From Chloroflexota bacterium (GTDB taxonomy: Bacteria > Chloroflexota > Limnocylindria > Limnocylindrales > CSP1-4): a stretch of DNA of 9,169 nt. Location: NCBI GenBank assembly GCA_025935655.1, contig JAICUV010000130.1, positions 1 to 9,169 on the forward strand, in the 5' to 3' direction. The notes beneath the pieces were generated by a model. It saw only the letters and a program-made list of their open reading frames with translations. It was not told where the DNA came from and ran no database searches. Shown piece after piece: positions 1 through 6,968 of the stretch; positions within the stretch are counted from its first letter, which is position 1, and each line of letters opens with the position of its first letter. The translations under genes and the position numbers were made by a program.

Positions 1-443
1 AGGCGCTTGATGACGGGGCTGGCGAACAGGGCCGAGAGGGACGCGCGCATCGGCGGCGATGGTGCCACCCCGGCCACCCTCGCCGCAAGCCGCGAGCGCA
101 CGTTCGTGTCGGGGACCGGTCCCGGGGCGCCGGACGCTCGATCGCGATGACCGGGACCGCCGTCATCGGCGTCGCCTACAACGCGTGCAACACGCTCAAC
201 TGCACCGTCGACAGCACCCACGGCTCCAGCATCCGCTGGACCGAGTCACGCGACTCGGGCGCCCACTGGACGTCGTCCAGGACGATCGCCTCGTATGCCG
301 CCGGCGCCAGCCGGCGCAACAACGAGTGGCCGTCGGCCATCTGGGCGGGCGGCTCGAAGCGCATCGTCAGCTGGAACTCGTTCGGGAACAGCTCCGCGTA
401 TCCGGAGCGGATCCTCGTCCGCGTGGGCAGCGGCACCCCGTAG
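1..443 (+). CDS. 3' end of BNR/Asp-box (sialidase-like) protein, probably frame-broken
   Basis: This is the C-terminal part of a protein whose beginning lies outside the window. The last ~99 codons (147-443, stop TAG at 441-443) read as a beta-rich extracellular protein. They contain one clear Asp-box, SRDSGAHW, matching the S-x-D-x-G-x-x-W turn of BNR/sialidase-fold propellers, and the Trp- and Ser-rich composition fits. The role, possibly glycan or surface binding or hydrolysis, is inferred; no catalytic residue is visible. Upstream of about 110 the best third-position GC is in frame 1, which stops at a TGA near 142-144, while the convincing downstream part is in frame 3. Frame 3 is also open to the left edge but there encodes an Arg/His-rich string with poorer codon bias. 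I therefore suspect a one-base loss between about 110 and 147, either a real lesion or a sequencing error. A separate 98-residue gene starting at 147 is less likely. The Asp-box assignment is firmer than the frame interpretation. Confidence 0.55.
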   Translation, partial: ALDDGAGEQGREGRAHRRRWCHPGHPRRKPRAHVRVGDRSRGAGRSIAMTGTAVIGVAYNACNTLNCTVDSTHGSSIRWTESRDSGAHWTSSRTIASYAAGASRRNNEWPSAIWAGGSKRIVSWNSFGNSSAYPERILVRVGSGTP

Positions 444-456
444 CCGATCGCGAGGT

Positions 457-483
457 TGGCCCCCGGCCTCGCGCCGGGGGCCA
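457..483 (+). terminator. GC-rich hairpin, likely terminator of the BNR-like gene
   Basis: A perfect inverted repeat starts 13 nt after the upstream stop codon: an 11-bp stem (TGGCCCCCGGC pairing with GCCGGGGGCCA) around the 5-nt loop CTCGC. Its position between a stop codon and the start of the next gene fits transcription termination. There is no T-run after the stem, so it would be a non-canonical hairpin terminator, as is common in GC-rich genomes. Confidence 0.6.
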
Positions 484-535
484 TCGTTCGAGCCGATGCA
501 CGTCCCTGCAGCCAGCGACGCCGCCACGGCGATGG

Positions 536-541
536 CACGAT
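536..541 (+). promoter_or_regulatory. Putative -10 box (CACGAT) for leaderless SulP transcript
   Basis: CACGAT lies exactly 6 nt before the ATG at 548, so transcription starting at the usual distance would begin at or next to the A of the start codon. No Shine-Dalgarno sequence precedes this start. The box deviates from TAnnnT at its first base, and I see no convincing -35 element. The call rests mainly on the same spacing at two other genes in the window. Confidence 0.4.
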
Positions 542-547
542 GGCCCG

Positions 548-2248
548 ATGACGCACGCCCGAGGGACCGGCCGGTCCCGGCTGCCCGTCCTCGAGGGGAT
601 CCTGCCGTTCGACACGGCGACCGCGGCAACGGACCTCATCGCCGGCGCGACCCTCGCGGCGCTGGCGATCCCGGAGGTCATGGGCTACACGAAGATCGCG
701 GGCACCCCCGTGATCACGGGCCTGTACACGATCCTCCTGCCGATCGTGCTGTTCGCGATCCTCGGGTCGTCGCGCCACCTGGTGGTCGGCGCGGACTCGG
801 CCACCGCAGCCATCCTCGCCACGGGCCTCGTCGCGATGGGTGCGGCGACCGGGTCCGCCGAGTACGTGGGGCTCGCATCGCTCGCCGCCCTCATGTGCGC
901 GGCCCTGCTCGTGGTCGCGCGGCTGTTCGGCCTCGGGTTCATCGCGAACTTCCTGTCCCGGAGCGTCCTCATCGGCTTCCTCACCGGCGTCGGGATCCAG
1001 GTCGCCCTGGGCCAGGTCGGCGGGATGCTGGGGATCACCGAGCCAAGCGGCGGGACACTGGTCAGGTTCGTGGAGACGCTCCGGCTGATCCCGGCCCAGA
1101 CGGTGGCACCGTCGCTGATCGTGTCCGCCGCCGTCCTGGTGACCATCCTGGGGCTGGACCGGATCAACCGGAAGGTCCCGGGCGCCCTGGTCGCGGTCGT
1201 GCTCGCGATCGGCGCGAGCTACCTCCTGGACCTCGAGGCGCACGGGGTCACCGTCCTCGGGAACGTCCCGGGCGGCCTGCCGGCGCTGGGGCTCCCCGCC
1301 GCCGTGATGACCGTGGACAACGTCACCGCGCTGCTGCCGACCGTCATCTCGCTGGTCGTCGTGATCCTGGCCCAGAGCGCCGCCACGTCGCGTGCCTACG
1401 CGATGAAGTACGGCGACAGCTTCGACGAGAACGTCGACCTCGTCGGCCTGGGCGCGGCGAACCTCGGGGCCGCGTTCTCGGGCACCTTCGTCGTCAACGG
1501 CAGCCCGACCAAGACCGAGATGGTGGACAGCGCCGGCGGCCGGACCCAGGTCGCCCAGCTGGGTGCCGCGGCGATCGTGGTCGCGGTCCTGCTGTTCCTC
1601 ACGGGGCCGCTCGCGTACATGCCCGACGCGGTCCTCGCCTCGGTCGTGTTCCTCATCGGCCTGCGGCTGATCGACCACCGCGGCATGGCGGACATCTATC
1701 GCCTGCGCAAGGGCGAGTTCGTCGTCGCCGCGATCACGGCGGCGGTCGTGGTCATCGTCGGGGTCGAGCAGGGCATCGTGCTCGCCATGGCGCTGTCCAT
1801 CGTCGAGCACATCCGCCACAGCTACCGTCCATACGACACGCTGCTCGTGGACTCGGGCGACCACGGCCTGACGACAGTCGCGATCGACGAGGGCGGGCAG
1901 CTGGCGCCGGGGCTCGTCGTCTACCGCTTCGGCTCGGGCCTGTACTACGCGAACGCCAGCCGCTTCACCGAGGAGGTGATGGGCATCGTCGAGCGGGCCG
2001 ATCCGCCGCTGCGCTGGTTCGTCCTGCTCGGGTCCGCCATCGCCGACGTGGACTACTCCGGCTCGGACACGCTGCGCCAGGTCCTCGAGGAGCTGGCCAA
2101 GCGGGGCGTCAGGCTCGTCCTCGCGGACCTCAGCCCGGGGGTCAGGACGCAGCTCGACGCCTACGGGCTCATCGCGAAGATCGGCCCGGCCAACGTGTTC
2201 GGCCCGGTCCGCGAGGTGCTCGCCGCCTACGCGGCGGCGTCCGCCTGA
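548..2248 (+). CDS. SulP family (SLC26-type) inorganic anion transporter with STAS domain
   Basis: A 566-residue inner-membrane transporter of the usual SulP length. The family moves anions such as sulfate or bicarbonate, usually with H+ or Na+; the substrate here cannot be read from sequence. Residues ~20-425 form a series of hydrophobic segments. Residues ~55-85 carry the SulP pattern GLY...GSSRH...GADSA, and an NGSPTKTEM...GGRTQ stretch (from ~318) corresponds to the conserved re-entrant/TM8-10 region. Residues ~430-560 are a cytoplasmic STAS domain with D502-Y-S504-G at the position of the conserved D-x-S of anti-sigma-antagonist folds. The frame is open to 59, but the upstream part is an Arg/Gln-rich shadow of the previous gene, so ATG 548, 19 codons before the first hydrophobic segment, is chosen. 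It stands alone, behind a hairpin terminator and converging on the AlaX gene 6 nt away. No carbonic anhydrase is adjacent to suggest bicarbonate. Confidence 0.93.
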   Translation: MTHARGTGRSRLPVLEGILPFDTATAATDLIAGATLAALAIPEVMGYTKIAGTPVITGLYTILLPIVLFAILGSSRHLVVGADSATAAILATGLVAMGAATGSAEYVGLASLAALMCAALLVVARLFGLGFIANFLSRSVLIGFLTGVGIQVALGQVGGMLGITEPSGGTLVRFVETLRLIPAQTVAPSLIVSAAVLVTILGLDRINRKVPGALVAVVLAIGASYLLDLEAHGVTVLGNVPGGLPALGLPAAVMTVDNVTALLPTVISLVVVILAQSAATSRAYAMKYGDSFDENVDLVGLGAANLGAAFSGTFVVNGSPTKTEMVDSAGGRTQVAQLGAAAIVVAVLLFLTGPLAYMPDAVLASVVFLIGLRLIDHRGMADIYRLRKGEFVVAAITAAVVVIVGVEQGIVLAMALSIVEHIRHSYRPYDTLLVDSGDHGLTTVAIDEGGQLAPGLVVYRFGSGLYYANASRFTEEVMGIVERADPPLRWFVLLGSAIADVDYSGSDTLRQVLEELAKRGVRLVLADLSPGVRTQLDAYGLIAKIGPANVFGPVREVLAAYAAASA

Positions 2249-2269
2249 CCGGCGTCAGTCCCCCGCCGG
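2249..2269. terminator. Possible weak bidirectional hairpin between convergent genes
   Basis: CCGGCG (2249-2254) and CGCCGG (2264-2269) form a 6-bp stem with a 9-nt loop, spanning the 6-bp gap between the converging SulP and AlaX genes and the AlaX stop codon. There is no T-run on either side. In DNA this GC-rich such a short repeat can occur by chance, so the terminator role is tentative. Confidence 0.25.
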
Positions 2270-3013
2270 CTCCACGAGCTCCAGCCGGATCCGCTTGTTG
2301 ATCCGCCCCTTGGACTCGTACCCCGTGACCCGGATGCCCCCGACCTCGCGGGTGTTCGCGACGTGGGTGCCCCCGTCCGCCTGGAGGTCGAGGCCCACGA
2401 TCTCGATGGTGCGGATCTGCTCGATCCCGGGCGGCAGCAGGTTGACCTTCGTCCGGATGAGGTCGGGGATCGCGAACGCCTCGTCGCGCGGCAGCACGTT
2501 GACCCGGACGTCACGCGCGGCCCGGAGCTCCTCGTTGACGGTGGCCTCGATCGAGTCGACGAGGTCGCCCGACATCGTCTCGAACTCGAAGTCCATGCGC
2601 CCCGCCCCGGGCTCCATGTTGCCGCCGGTGACCAGCGCGCCGTGATCGCGCCACACGACCCCGCACAGGGCATGGAGGGCCGTGTGCGTGCGCATGAGGG
2701 CATAGCGGCGCGCCCAGTCGAGCTCGACCGCCACGCGGTCGCCCGGCCGGGGAAGCTCGCCGTCGTCGGGCGGCTCCAGCTCGTGGACCAGCTCGCCGCC
2801 CACGCGACGGGCGGCCCGGACGGTCCAGCTGCGACCATCGGCCGTGCGCAGGATCGCACCCCGGTCCGACGGCTGGCCGCCGCCGCCCGGGTAGAACGTC
2901 GTCGCGTCGAGGACCACGAGCGGCGCCCCCTCCCCCGCCGCGACCTCGAGGACCCGCGCGTCGAGCGCGCGCTCGTACGCGTCGCGGTAGCAGCGCTCAT
3001 CGACGCGGGTCAT
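2255..3013 (-). CDS. AlaX-type alanyl-tRNA editing protein
   Basis: A 252-residue free-standing relative of the alanyl-tRNA synthetase editing domain. The family hydrolyses Ser-tRNA(Ala) or Gly-tRNA(Ala) in the cytoplasm to prevent misincorporation at alanine codons. The N-terminal beta-rich part carries the FYPGGGGQPSD loop (residues 40-50) typical of AlaRS and AlaX-M. The core has the first zinc half-motif, H110-TAL-H114, and the second region, DGGTHVANT (213-221), with H217. The family's usual Cys four residues before that His is Asp213 here. Length and the N-terminal part fit the AlaX-M class, without the C-Ala domain of longer forms. The gene starts 13 nt after the stop of the cupredoxin gene and has only a weak AGG upstream, so co-transcription with that gene is likely. 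The functional link between the two is unclear. The family call is firm; activity depends on the altered zinc site. Confidence 0.92.
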   Translation of the reverse strand: MTRVDERCYRDAYERALDARVLEVAAGEGAPLVVLDATTFYPGGGGQPSDRGAILRTADGRSWTVRAARRVGGELVHELEPPDDGELPRPGDRVAVELDWARRYALMRTHTALHALCGVVWRDHGALVTGGNMEPGAGRMDFEFETMSGDLVDSIEATVNEELRAARDVRVNVLPRDEAFAIPDLIRTKVNLLPPGIEQIRTIEIVGLDLQADGGTHVANTREVGGIRVTGYESKGRINKRIRLELVEPAGD

Positions 3014-3026
3014 GCGCCGGCCTGCG

Positions 3027-3539
3027 TCAGCCGCCGGCCGTGAGCTTGCCGGTCATGTTCGGGTGGACGTCGCACACGAAGGTGTAGTCGCCGGCCGCCA
3101 GGGCGGGGACCTGGTAGTCGACCTCCTTGGGGCCCGTCACGATGTCGCCCTTGAAGGCACTCGCGCCGCTCGCGTCCTTGATGTCGATGTTGTGCGGCAC
3201 CGCTTCCTTGTTGTTGAAGTGGATCGTGAACGGCGCACCGGCCGGGGCGCTGACCTCGGTCTGCTCGAACGCGATGTTGAGCGCGGAGACCTGGACGACC
3301 GTGCCACCGGCGCCGCCGGACGGGGCGGCCGACGCACCGGCGCTCGGGGCGGCGGACGCGCCGGTGCTGGGGGCGGCGGACGCGGAGCCGCCCGGCGCGG
3401 GGGAGGCAGCGCTCGACGCTGCCGCGGACGGCGACGCGGTCGGCGGCGCATAGGTCCAGCCGGGGGCGGTCGAGGCGGAGCAGGCGGCCGCGGCCAGGGC
3501 GACGGCGGCGAGCACGAGGGCGAACAGCGGGCGACGCAT
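3027..3539 (-). CDS. Cupredoxin-domain lipoprotein (type 1 copper protein)
   Basis: A 170-residue exported copper protein. Residues 1-20 form a signal peptide (MRRP, then an Ala/Leu-rich core) ending in AAAAC, a plausible lipobox with Cys20, although Ala rather than Leu sits at -3. Residues ~31-80 are an Ala/Ser/Pro/Gly linker with tandem GASAAPS units. Residues ~81-170 are a cupredoxin fold with all four type 1 copper ligands visible: H116 in VPHN, and C156, H159 and M162 in CDVHPNM. Such proteins shuttle electrons at the outer face of the membrane; the redox partner is not in this window. The frame is open to an ATG at 3614, but the start at 3539 is chosen because it sits directly on the signal peptide and has GAGGT 4 nt upstream. 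A -10-like TAGGAT lies 35 nt further upstream, so the gene probably has its own promoter and is transcribed together with AlaX. Confidence 0.9.
   Translation of the reverse strand: MRRPLFALVLAAVALAAAACSASTAPGWTYAPPTASPSAAASSAASPAPGGSASAAPSTGASAAPSAGASAAPSGGAGGTVVQVSALNIAFEQTEVSAPAGAPFTIHFNNKEAVPHNIDIKDASGASAFKGDIVTGPKEVDYQVPALAAGDYTFVCDVHPNMTGKLTAGG
3321..3392 (-). repeat. Three 24-bp tandem units coding the Ala/Ser linker
   Basis: Three adjacent 24-bp units (3321-3344, 3345-3368, 3369-3392) within the cupredoxin gene differ by a few substitutions; the third is the most diverged. Each encodes eight residues of the GASAAPS type. They lengthen the flexible tether between the lipid anchor and the copper domain, and such arrays tend to vary in copy number between strains. 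Confidence 0.75.
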
Positions 3540-3543
3540 GGGG

Positions 3544-3548
3544 ACCTC
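3544..3548 (-). promoter_or_regulatory. Ribosome binding site of the cupredoxin gene
   Basis: GAGGT on the minus strand lies 4 nt before the ATG at 3539. It is the clearest Shine-Dalgarno match seen before a gene in this window, and it decides the start over the upstream in-frame ATG at 3614. Confidence 0.65.
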
Positions 3549-3574
3549 AGGTTGGGCAGCGTGAAACGCTCGCG

Positions 3575-3580
3575 ATCCTA
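3575..3580 (-). promoter_or_regulatory. Putative -10 box (TAGGAT) of the cupredoxin-AlaX unit
   Basis: TAGGAT lies in the 76-bp gap between the regulator and cupredoxin genes and matches TAnnnT. It would give a leader of about 30 nt containing the ribosome binding site. A small hairpin, AGCGT-TTC-ACGCT on the minus strand (3558-3570), spans the predicted transcription start and could be an operator or chance. No clear -35 box was found. Confidence 0.4.
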
Positions 3581-3615
3581 CCGAAAGCCGGCGGGTCGTG
3601 CGCTGAACGGCCATG

Positions 3616-6600
3616 TCAGGCTGGTCTCCGGGCGTTGCCCTCGAGCCCGAGGCGGATCGCGACCGCGGCCGCCTCCACGCGGCCGGAGACGCCCAGCTTG
3701 GCCAGGATGTTGCCGACGTGGACCCCGACGGTCTTCTGGCTGATGAACAGCCGGTCGCCGATCTCCCGGTTCGTCCGGCCCTGGGAGATCAGCGCGAGGA
3801 CCTCAAGCTCGCGCTTCGAGAGGCCGAAGCTGTCGCCCCCGGGTCCTCCGGCGCCGCGGCCCTGCGCACCCGCGGGCTGTGCCTCGGCGATCGGCGGCGA
3901 CGCGGCGGGCGGGAGCCGGGTGGCACTGGGCGGGGCAGGCTCGTCGAGGAGCTCGTCCACCTCGGGCGGGAGCTGGATGAGCGCCCGTCCGGCGAGCTCG
4001 CGGAGCTCCCGGAGCATCGGGCGGGCATGGAGCTGGAGCGCGATGGCCACCGCCTCCGACAGGGGCTCTCGGGCATCGGCGCGCACGAGACGGGCATCCA
4101 GCCGCGAGCCGTCCCTGCCGGCGACCGCGCCGCTCATGGTCGCCTCCGCCTGGTGCCAGCGCGCCATCGCCACGTTGTAGGGCTGCCCGATCTCCTGCCA
4201 CTGCTGGGCGACGGCGGCCCACTGTGCCGGGTCCTCGCGGCCCGTCAGCCGGGCATGGAACGCGCGGGCCGTGGCGAGCCTGGCCTCCGCGTCGTCGCTC
4301 CGGTCCGGGTCCTCGGCGAGGGCCCGCGCGACGGCGGTCTCCGCCTCGGCGAGGATCCGGCCGGCGCGCTCGCGCGACGCGGCCACGTCACCGATCCGGC
4401 GCTTCTCGAGGGCTTCGGCCACGATCGCCGCCTCCACCTCCATCGACGTGGCGGCCATGCGCGCGATGGCCACCCAGTCCTCGGTCCCCTTGAGCCGGGA
4501 CCAGCCCCGCTCCGCGGCCCGGCGGGCGTCCACGAGGTCCCGGCTCCACATGGCGATCGCCGCCGTCGCCTGGTAGGCGGGCACGGCCAGCTGCTCGTCG
4601 CCGCCGGTCTCCAGCTCCACGAGCACCCGGCCGAGGAGCCGGGTCGCCTCCTCGCCCGCCTCGGCCTCGATCTCGAGCGTCGCGAGGTTGACGAGCGCGT
4701 TCACGGACGCGCTGCCCGATGGGCTCCAGTCGATGGCCCGCAGGAGCAGCTCCCGGCACTCCGCCCAGCGCCCCACCTCCAGCAGCACACCCGCCGCGTT
4801 GCCGCCGAGCAGGTTGCCGTACACCGCGCCGAGGTCGACATCGCGTGCCGCGGCGATCCCGCGATACGCCTCGTCGATGGCCTCGCCCGGCCGCCCCAGC
4901 AGCTCCAGGACGTGGGTCAGGTTGGCGCTCGCGCGCATCGCCTCGTCGATGAGCCCGTGGGCCTCCGCGCGCGCGAGGGCCTCGCGGAGGAGGTCGACCG
5001 CGGTCTCGGGCGCGTCGCCGTAGCTGTTCGCCACGGCGAGGGTCGTCAGCGCGTGGACCGCCTCGGGCTCGGCCGCCTCGCCGACGGCGGCCGCGACGTC
5101 GATGGCCTCGCGGGCGATCCGCTCCGCGTCGCGGAACGCGGCGGCGAGCATCCGCTCCTGGGCGAGCAGGGCGAGGATCCGCGCCCGCTCGACCGACGGC
5201 CCGGGAGGCACCACGTCCGCGGCCTTGCGCAGGGCGGCGGTGGCCCCCTGGGCATCACCGGCGGCGAGCAGGTAGCGGCCGAGCCTCGCCTCGATGACCG
5301 CGTGCTGGAGCCGGTCCTTGCGCTCCCCGAGCGCCGAGAGCGCGCTCTCGGCGTAGACCGCCGCCCGGGCGGGCCGTCCGGCGGCCGCGGCGGCCTCCGC
5401 GGCCAGCTGGGCGATCGCAGCCAGGCTGGCGCGCTCACCGGACCCGCGCGCGGCGTCCGCGACGAAACCGCCCCCGTCTGCGCTCGTGCCATCGCCCGCG
5501 GGCGCCGCGCCGGCCGGCAGCTCGAGCCCGATCTCCAGCGCGTGCAGCGCGTCGAGTGGCGCCTGGAGCGACAGCGCGATCCGCCCGGCCTCGAATGCCG
5601 CGGCGCGGGCCTCGGCCGGGCGGTTGGCCGTCCGCCAGTGGTGCGACGCGACGACGGGCACGTCCTCGAACGCGTGGGCGAGCGCCGCCCGATACCGCGG
5701 TCGCTGGGTGGGCAGGAGGTCGGTGACCACGGCCCGTGCCACGAGCTCGTGCCGCACCCGGAGCCGCTCGTCCGCCTCCTGGATCACGAACCCGTGCTCG
5801 AGCGCCTCCGCGAGCCCCGCCGCGAGATCCGCGTCCAGCCCGTCGGCGCCGCGGCGGGGCAGGCTCGTCGATCGAGGGGCGGCGCGGCCGCCGGTGTTCC
5901 CGTTCGTCGCCGCGAGCTCGATCTCGAAGGCGGCGGCGGTGCGGGCGAGGCGGTCGCGGTCCATGGGTCGCTGCGACGGCGCCAGCAGGCGGAGCACGCG
6001 GCGGCACTCCGGGGAGCGGCGCGCGAGCCGCGCGATGATGAGGTCGCCCAGCGTGCCGGTGATGCTCACGTGGCGCAGCTCGCGCCGGGCGGCGATCAGC
6101 TCCTCGACCACGAGCGGTGAGCCCGCGGACCGCTCCGCCACGAGGACGACGACGGACGCCGACGGGCGCTCGCCCTCGATGCCCTCGATGAGCGCCGCGA
6201 TCTCGCGCCGCGTGAGCGCGGCGAGGTCGACGCGCACGGGCGGCCGCAGCCCCGCCTCGATCACCGCGAGGTTCTCGCGCAGCGGGTGCTCGCGCGTGAG
6301 CCGGTCCGGCTGCCAGGTCAGGATGAGCGACAGCCGTTCCTCGCGCGCGGTCCGGGAGACGAACGTGGCGAACGCGCGGGTCGCGGAATCGGCGACCTGG
6401 AGGTCCTCGAGCGCGAGGACGATCGGCCGCTCCGCGGCGACCCTCCCGAGCCAGCGCAGGAGCGCCTCGAGCGCGCGGGGCTGCCGGCGTTCCGGGTCCT
6501 CGAGCTCGCTGCGGGGCGGGTCTGGGAGCCCGGCCGCGAGCGCCGCCATCCGGGGCAGGCCCACGAGCAGCGGTCGGGCGTCCCTCCGGAGGAGCGTGAG

Positions 6601-6891
6601 CAGCTCGTCGTCGGGGCGCGTCGCGAGGAGCGGCGCGATCGCCTCCAGGACCGAGGCCCATGGCGGGTCCACCGGCCCGTACGCGCGACCCCGGAGGATC
6701 AGCGGCGGCTCCGGCGTGCCCGCGGTGCGCTCGAGGACCTGGTCCAGGAAGCGGCTTGCGCCCATGCCCGCGCTGCCGGCGATGAGGACGGTGGTCGAGG
6801 CGCCGCGGGCGGCGCCTGCGATGGCAGCCTCCACCCGCGCGAGGTCGCCCTCGCGCCCGATGAAGCGGCGACTGACCACTCGTCCCGGCAT
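3616..6891 (-). CDS. Large ATPase/TPR/LuxR-family transcriptional regulator (LAL type)
   Basis: A 1091-residue regulator with the layout of MalT/LAL (large ATP-binding LuxR) proteins. Residues ~10-210 are a STAND/AAA-like NTPase region opening with FIGRE, then a P-loop at 39-46 (GSAGMGAS) and a Walker B-like VLALEDLQ (158-165) followed by AD. Residues ~430-960 are Ala-rich helical repeats of TPR character. A Pro/Ala/Gly-rich linker (~985-1020) leads to a canonical GerE/LuxR helix-turn-helix (~1023-1085), with LSKRELEVL, the TNREIGDRLFIS turn and the KTVGVHVGNIL recognition helix. Family members bind an inducer through the TPR part and switch by ATP binding. Here the P-loop lysine is Ala45 (codon GCA at 6757-6759), so ATP-dependent switching is doubtful. 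The signal and targets are unknown; the divergent methyltransferase is a natural candidate target. ATG 6891 places FIGRE ten residues in, as in relatives; there is no Shine-Dalgarno, but TACAAT lies 6 nt upstream. Confidence 0.93.
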   Translation of the reverse strand: MPGRVVSRRFIGREGDLARVEAAIAGAARGASTTVLIAGSAGMGASRFLDQVLERTAGTPEPPLILRGRAYGPVDPPWASVLEAIAPLLATRPDDELLTLLRRDARPLLVGLPRMAALAAGLPDPPRSELEDPERRQPRALEALLRWLGRVAAERPIVLALEDLQVADSATRAFATFVSRTAREERLSLILTWQPDRLTREHPLRENLAVIEAGLRPPVRVDLAALTRREIAALIEGIEGERPSASVVVLVAERSAGSPLVVEELIAARRELRHVSITGTLGDLIIARLARRSPECRRVLRLLAPSQRPMDRDRLARTAAAFEIELAATNGNTGGRAAPRSTSLPRRGADGLDADLAAGLAEALEHGFVIQEADERLRVRHELVARAVVTDLLPTQRPRYRAALAHAFEDVPVVASHHWRTANRPAEARAAAFEAGRIALSLQAPLDALHALEIGLELPAGAAPAGDGTSADGGGFVADAARGSGERASLAAIAQLAAEAAAAAGRPARAAVYAESALSALGERKDRLQHAVIEARLGRYLLAAGDAQGATAALRKAADVVPPGPSVERARILALLAQERMLAAAFRDAERIAREAIDVAAAVGEAAEPEAVHALTTLAVANSYGDAPETAVDLLREALARAEAHGLIDEAMRASANLTHVLELLGRPGEAIDEAYRGIAAARDVDLGAVYGNLLGGNAAGVLLEVGRWAECRELLLRAIDWSPSGSASVNALVNLATLEIEAEAGEEATRLLGRVLVELETGGDEQLAVPAYQATAAIAMWSRDLVDARRAAERGWSRLKGTEDWVAIARMAATSMEVEAAIVAEALEKRRIGDVAASRERAGRILAEAETAVARALAEDPDRSDDAEARLATARAFHARLTGREDPAQWAAVAQQWQEIGQPYNVAMARWHQAEATMSGAVAGRDGSRLDARLVRADAREPLSEAVAIALQLHARPMLRELRELAGRALIQLPPEVDELLDEPAPPSATRLPPAASPPIAEAQPAGAQGRGAGGPGGDSFGLSKRELEVLALISQGRTNREIGDRLFISQKTVGVHVGNILAKLGVSGRVEAAAVAIRLGLEGNARRPA

Positions 6892-6897
6892 CGCCGC

Positions 6898-6903
6898 ATT
6901 GTA
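6898..6903 (-). promoter_or_regulatory. Putative -10 box (TACAAT), leaderless start of the LuxR-type regulator
   Basis: TACAAT on the minus strand differs from TATAAT at one base and lies 6 nt before the ATG at 6891. Transcription would therefore start at or beside the start codon, giving a leaderless mRNA. No Shine-Dalgarno sequence and no clear -35 box are visible. Confidence 0.55.
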
Positions 6904-6927
6904 GGGACGAGGAGAGGGCTCCCTTCG

Positions 6928-6946
6928 GGCCCGCCCGCAGCGGGCC
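6928..6946. promoter_or_regulatory. Inverted repeat in the divergent promoter region
   Basis: GGCCCGC (6928-6934), a 5-nt spacer CCGCA, and GCGGGCC (6940-6946) form a perfect 7-bp dyad in the 77-bp gap between the regulator and the methyltransferase. It covers the place where the methyltransferase -35 box would lie. It could be an operator, for example for the adjacent LuxR-type regulator, or a chance GC palindrome; nothing in the sequence separates these. Confidence 0.3.
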
Positions 6947-6956
6947 GCGTGGCGGG

Positions 6957-6962
6957 TACCCT
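6957..6962 (+). promoter_or_regulatory. Putative -10 box (TACCCT), leaderless start of the methyltransferase
   Basis: TACCCT lies 6 nt before the GTG at 6969 and matches TAnnnT. With no Shine-Dalgarno before the start, a leaderless transcript beginning at the GTG is the simplest reading. The spacing equals that found at the regulator and SulP starts. Confidence 0.5.
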
Positions 6963-6968
6963 CCCGGG

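Noticed and set aside
59..547. N-terminal extension of the SulP frame back to an ATG at 59
   Set aside because: The extension is rich in Arg, Gln and His, overlaps the BNR-like gene and its terminator, and has no SulP similarity; ATG 548 fits the family length.
176..1864. 562-codon open frame on the minus strand
   Set aside because: Antisense shadow of the SulP gene: Asp/Arg/Gln/His-rich low-complexity translation with no domain, a common artefact in high-GC DNA.
295..2301. 668-codon plus-strand open frame
   Set aside because: Overlaps SulP in another frame; the translation is an Arg/Pro/Gly/Ala string without motifs.
3540..3614. Longer cupredoxin start at the ATG at 3614, beside the regulator's stop codon
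   Set aside because: It would bury the signal peptide behind 25 extra polar residues, and the GAGGT site supports the start at 3539.
3613..6120. 835-codon plus-strand open frame opposite the regulator
   Set aside because: Antisense to a gene with clear ATPase and LuxR motifs; its Arg/Gly/Leu-rich translation shows no recognisable domain.
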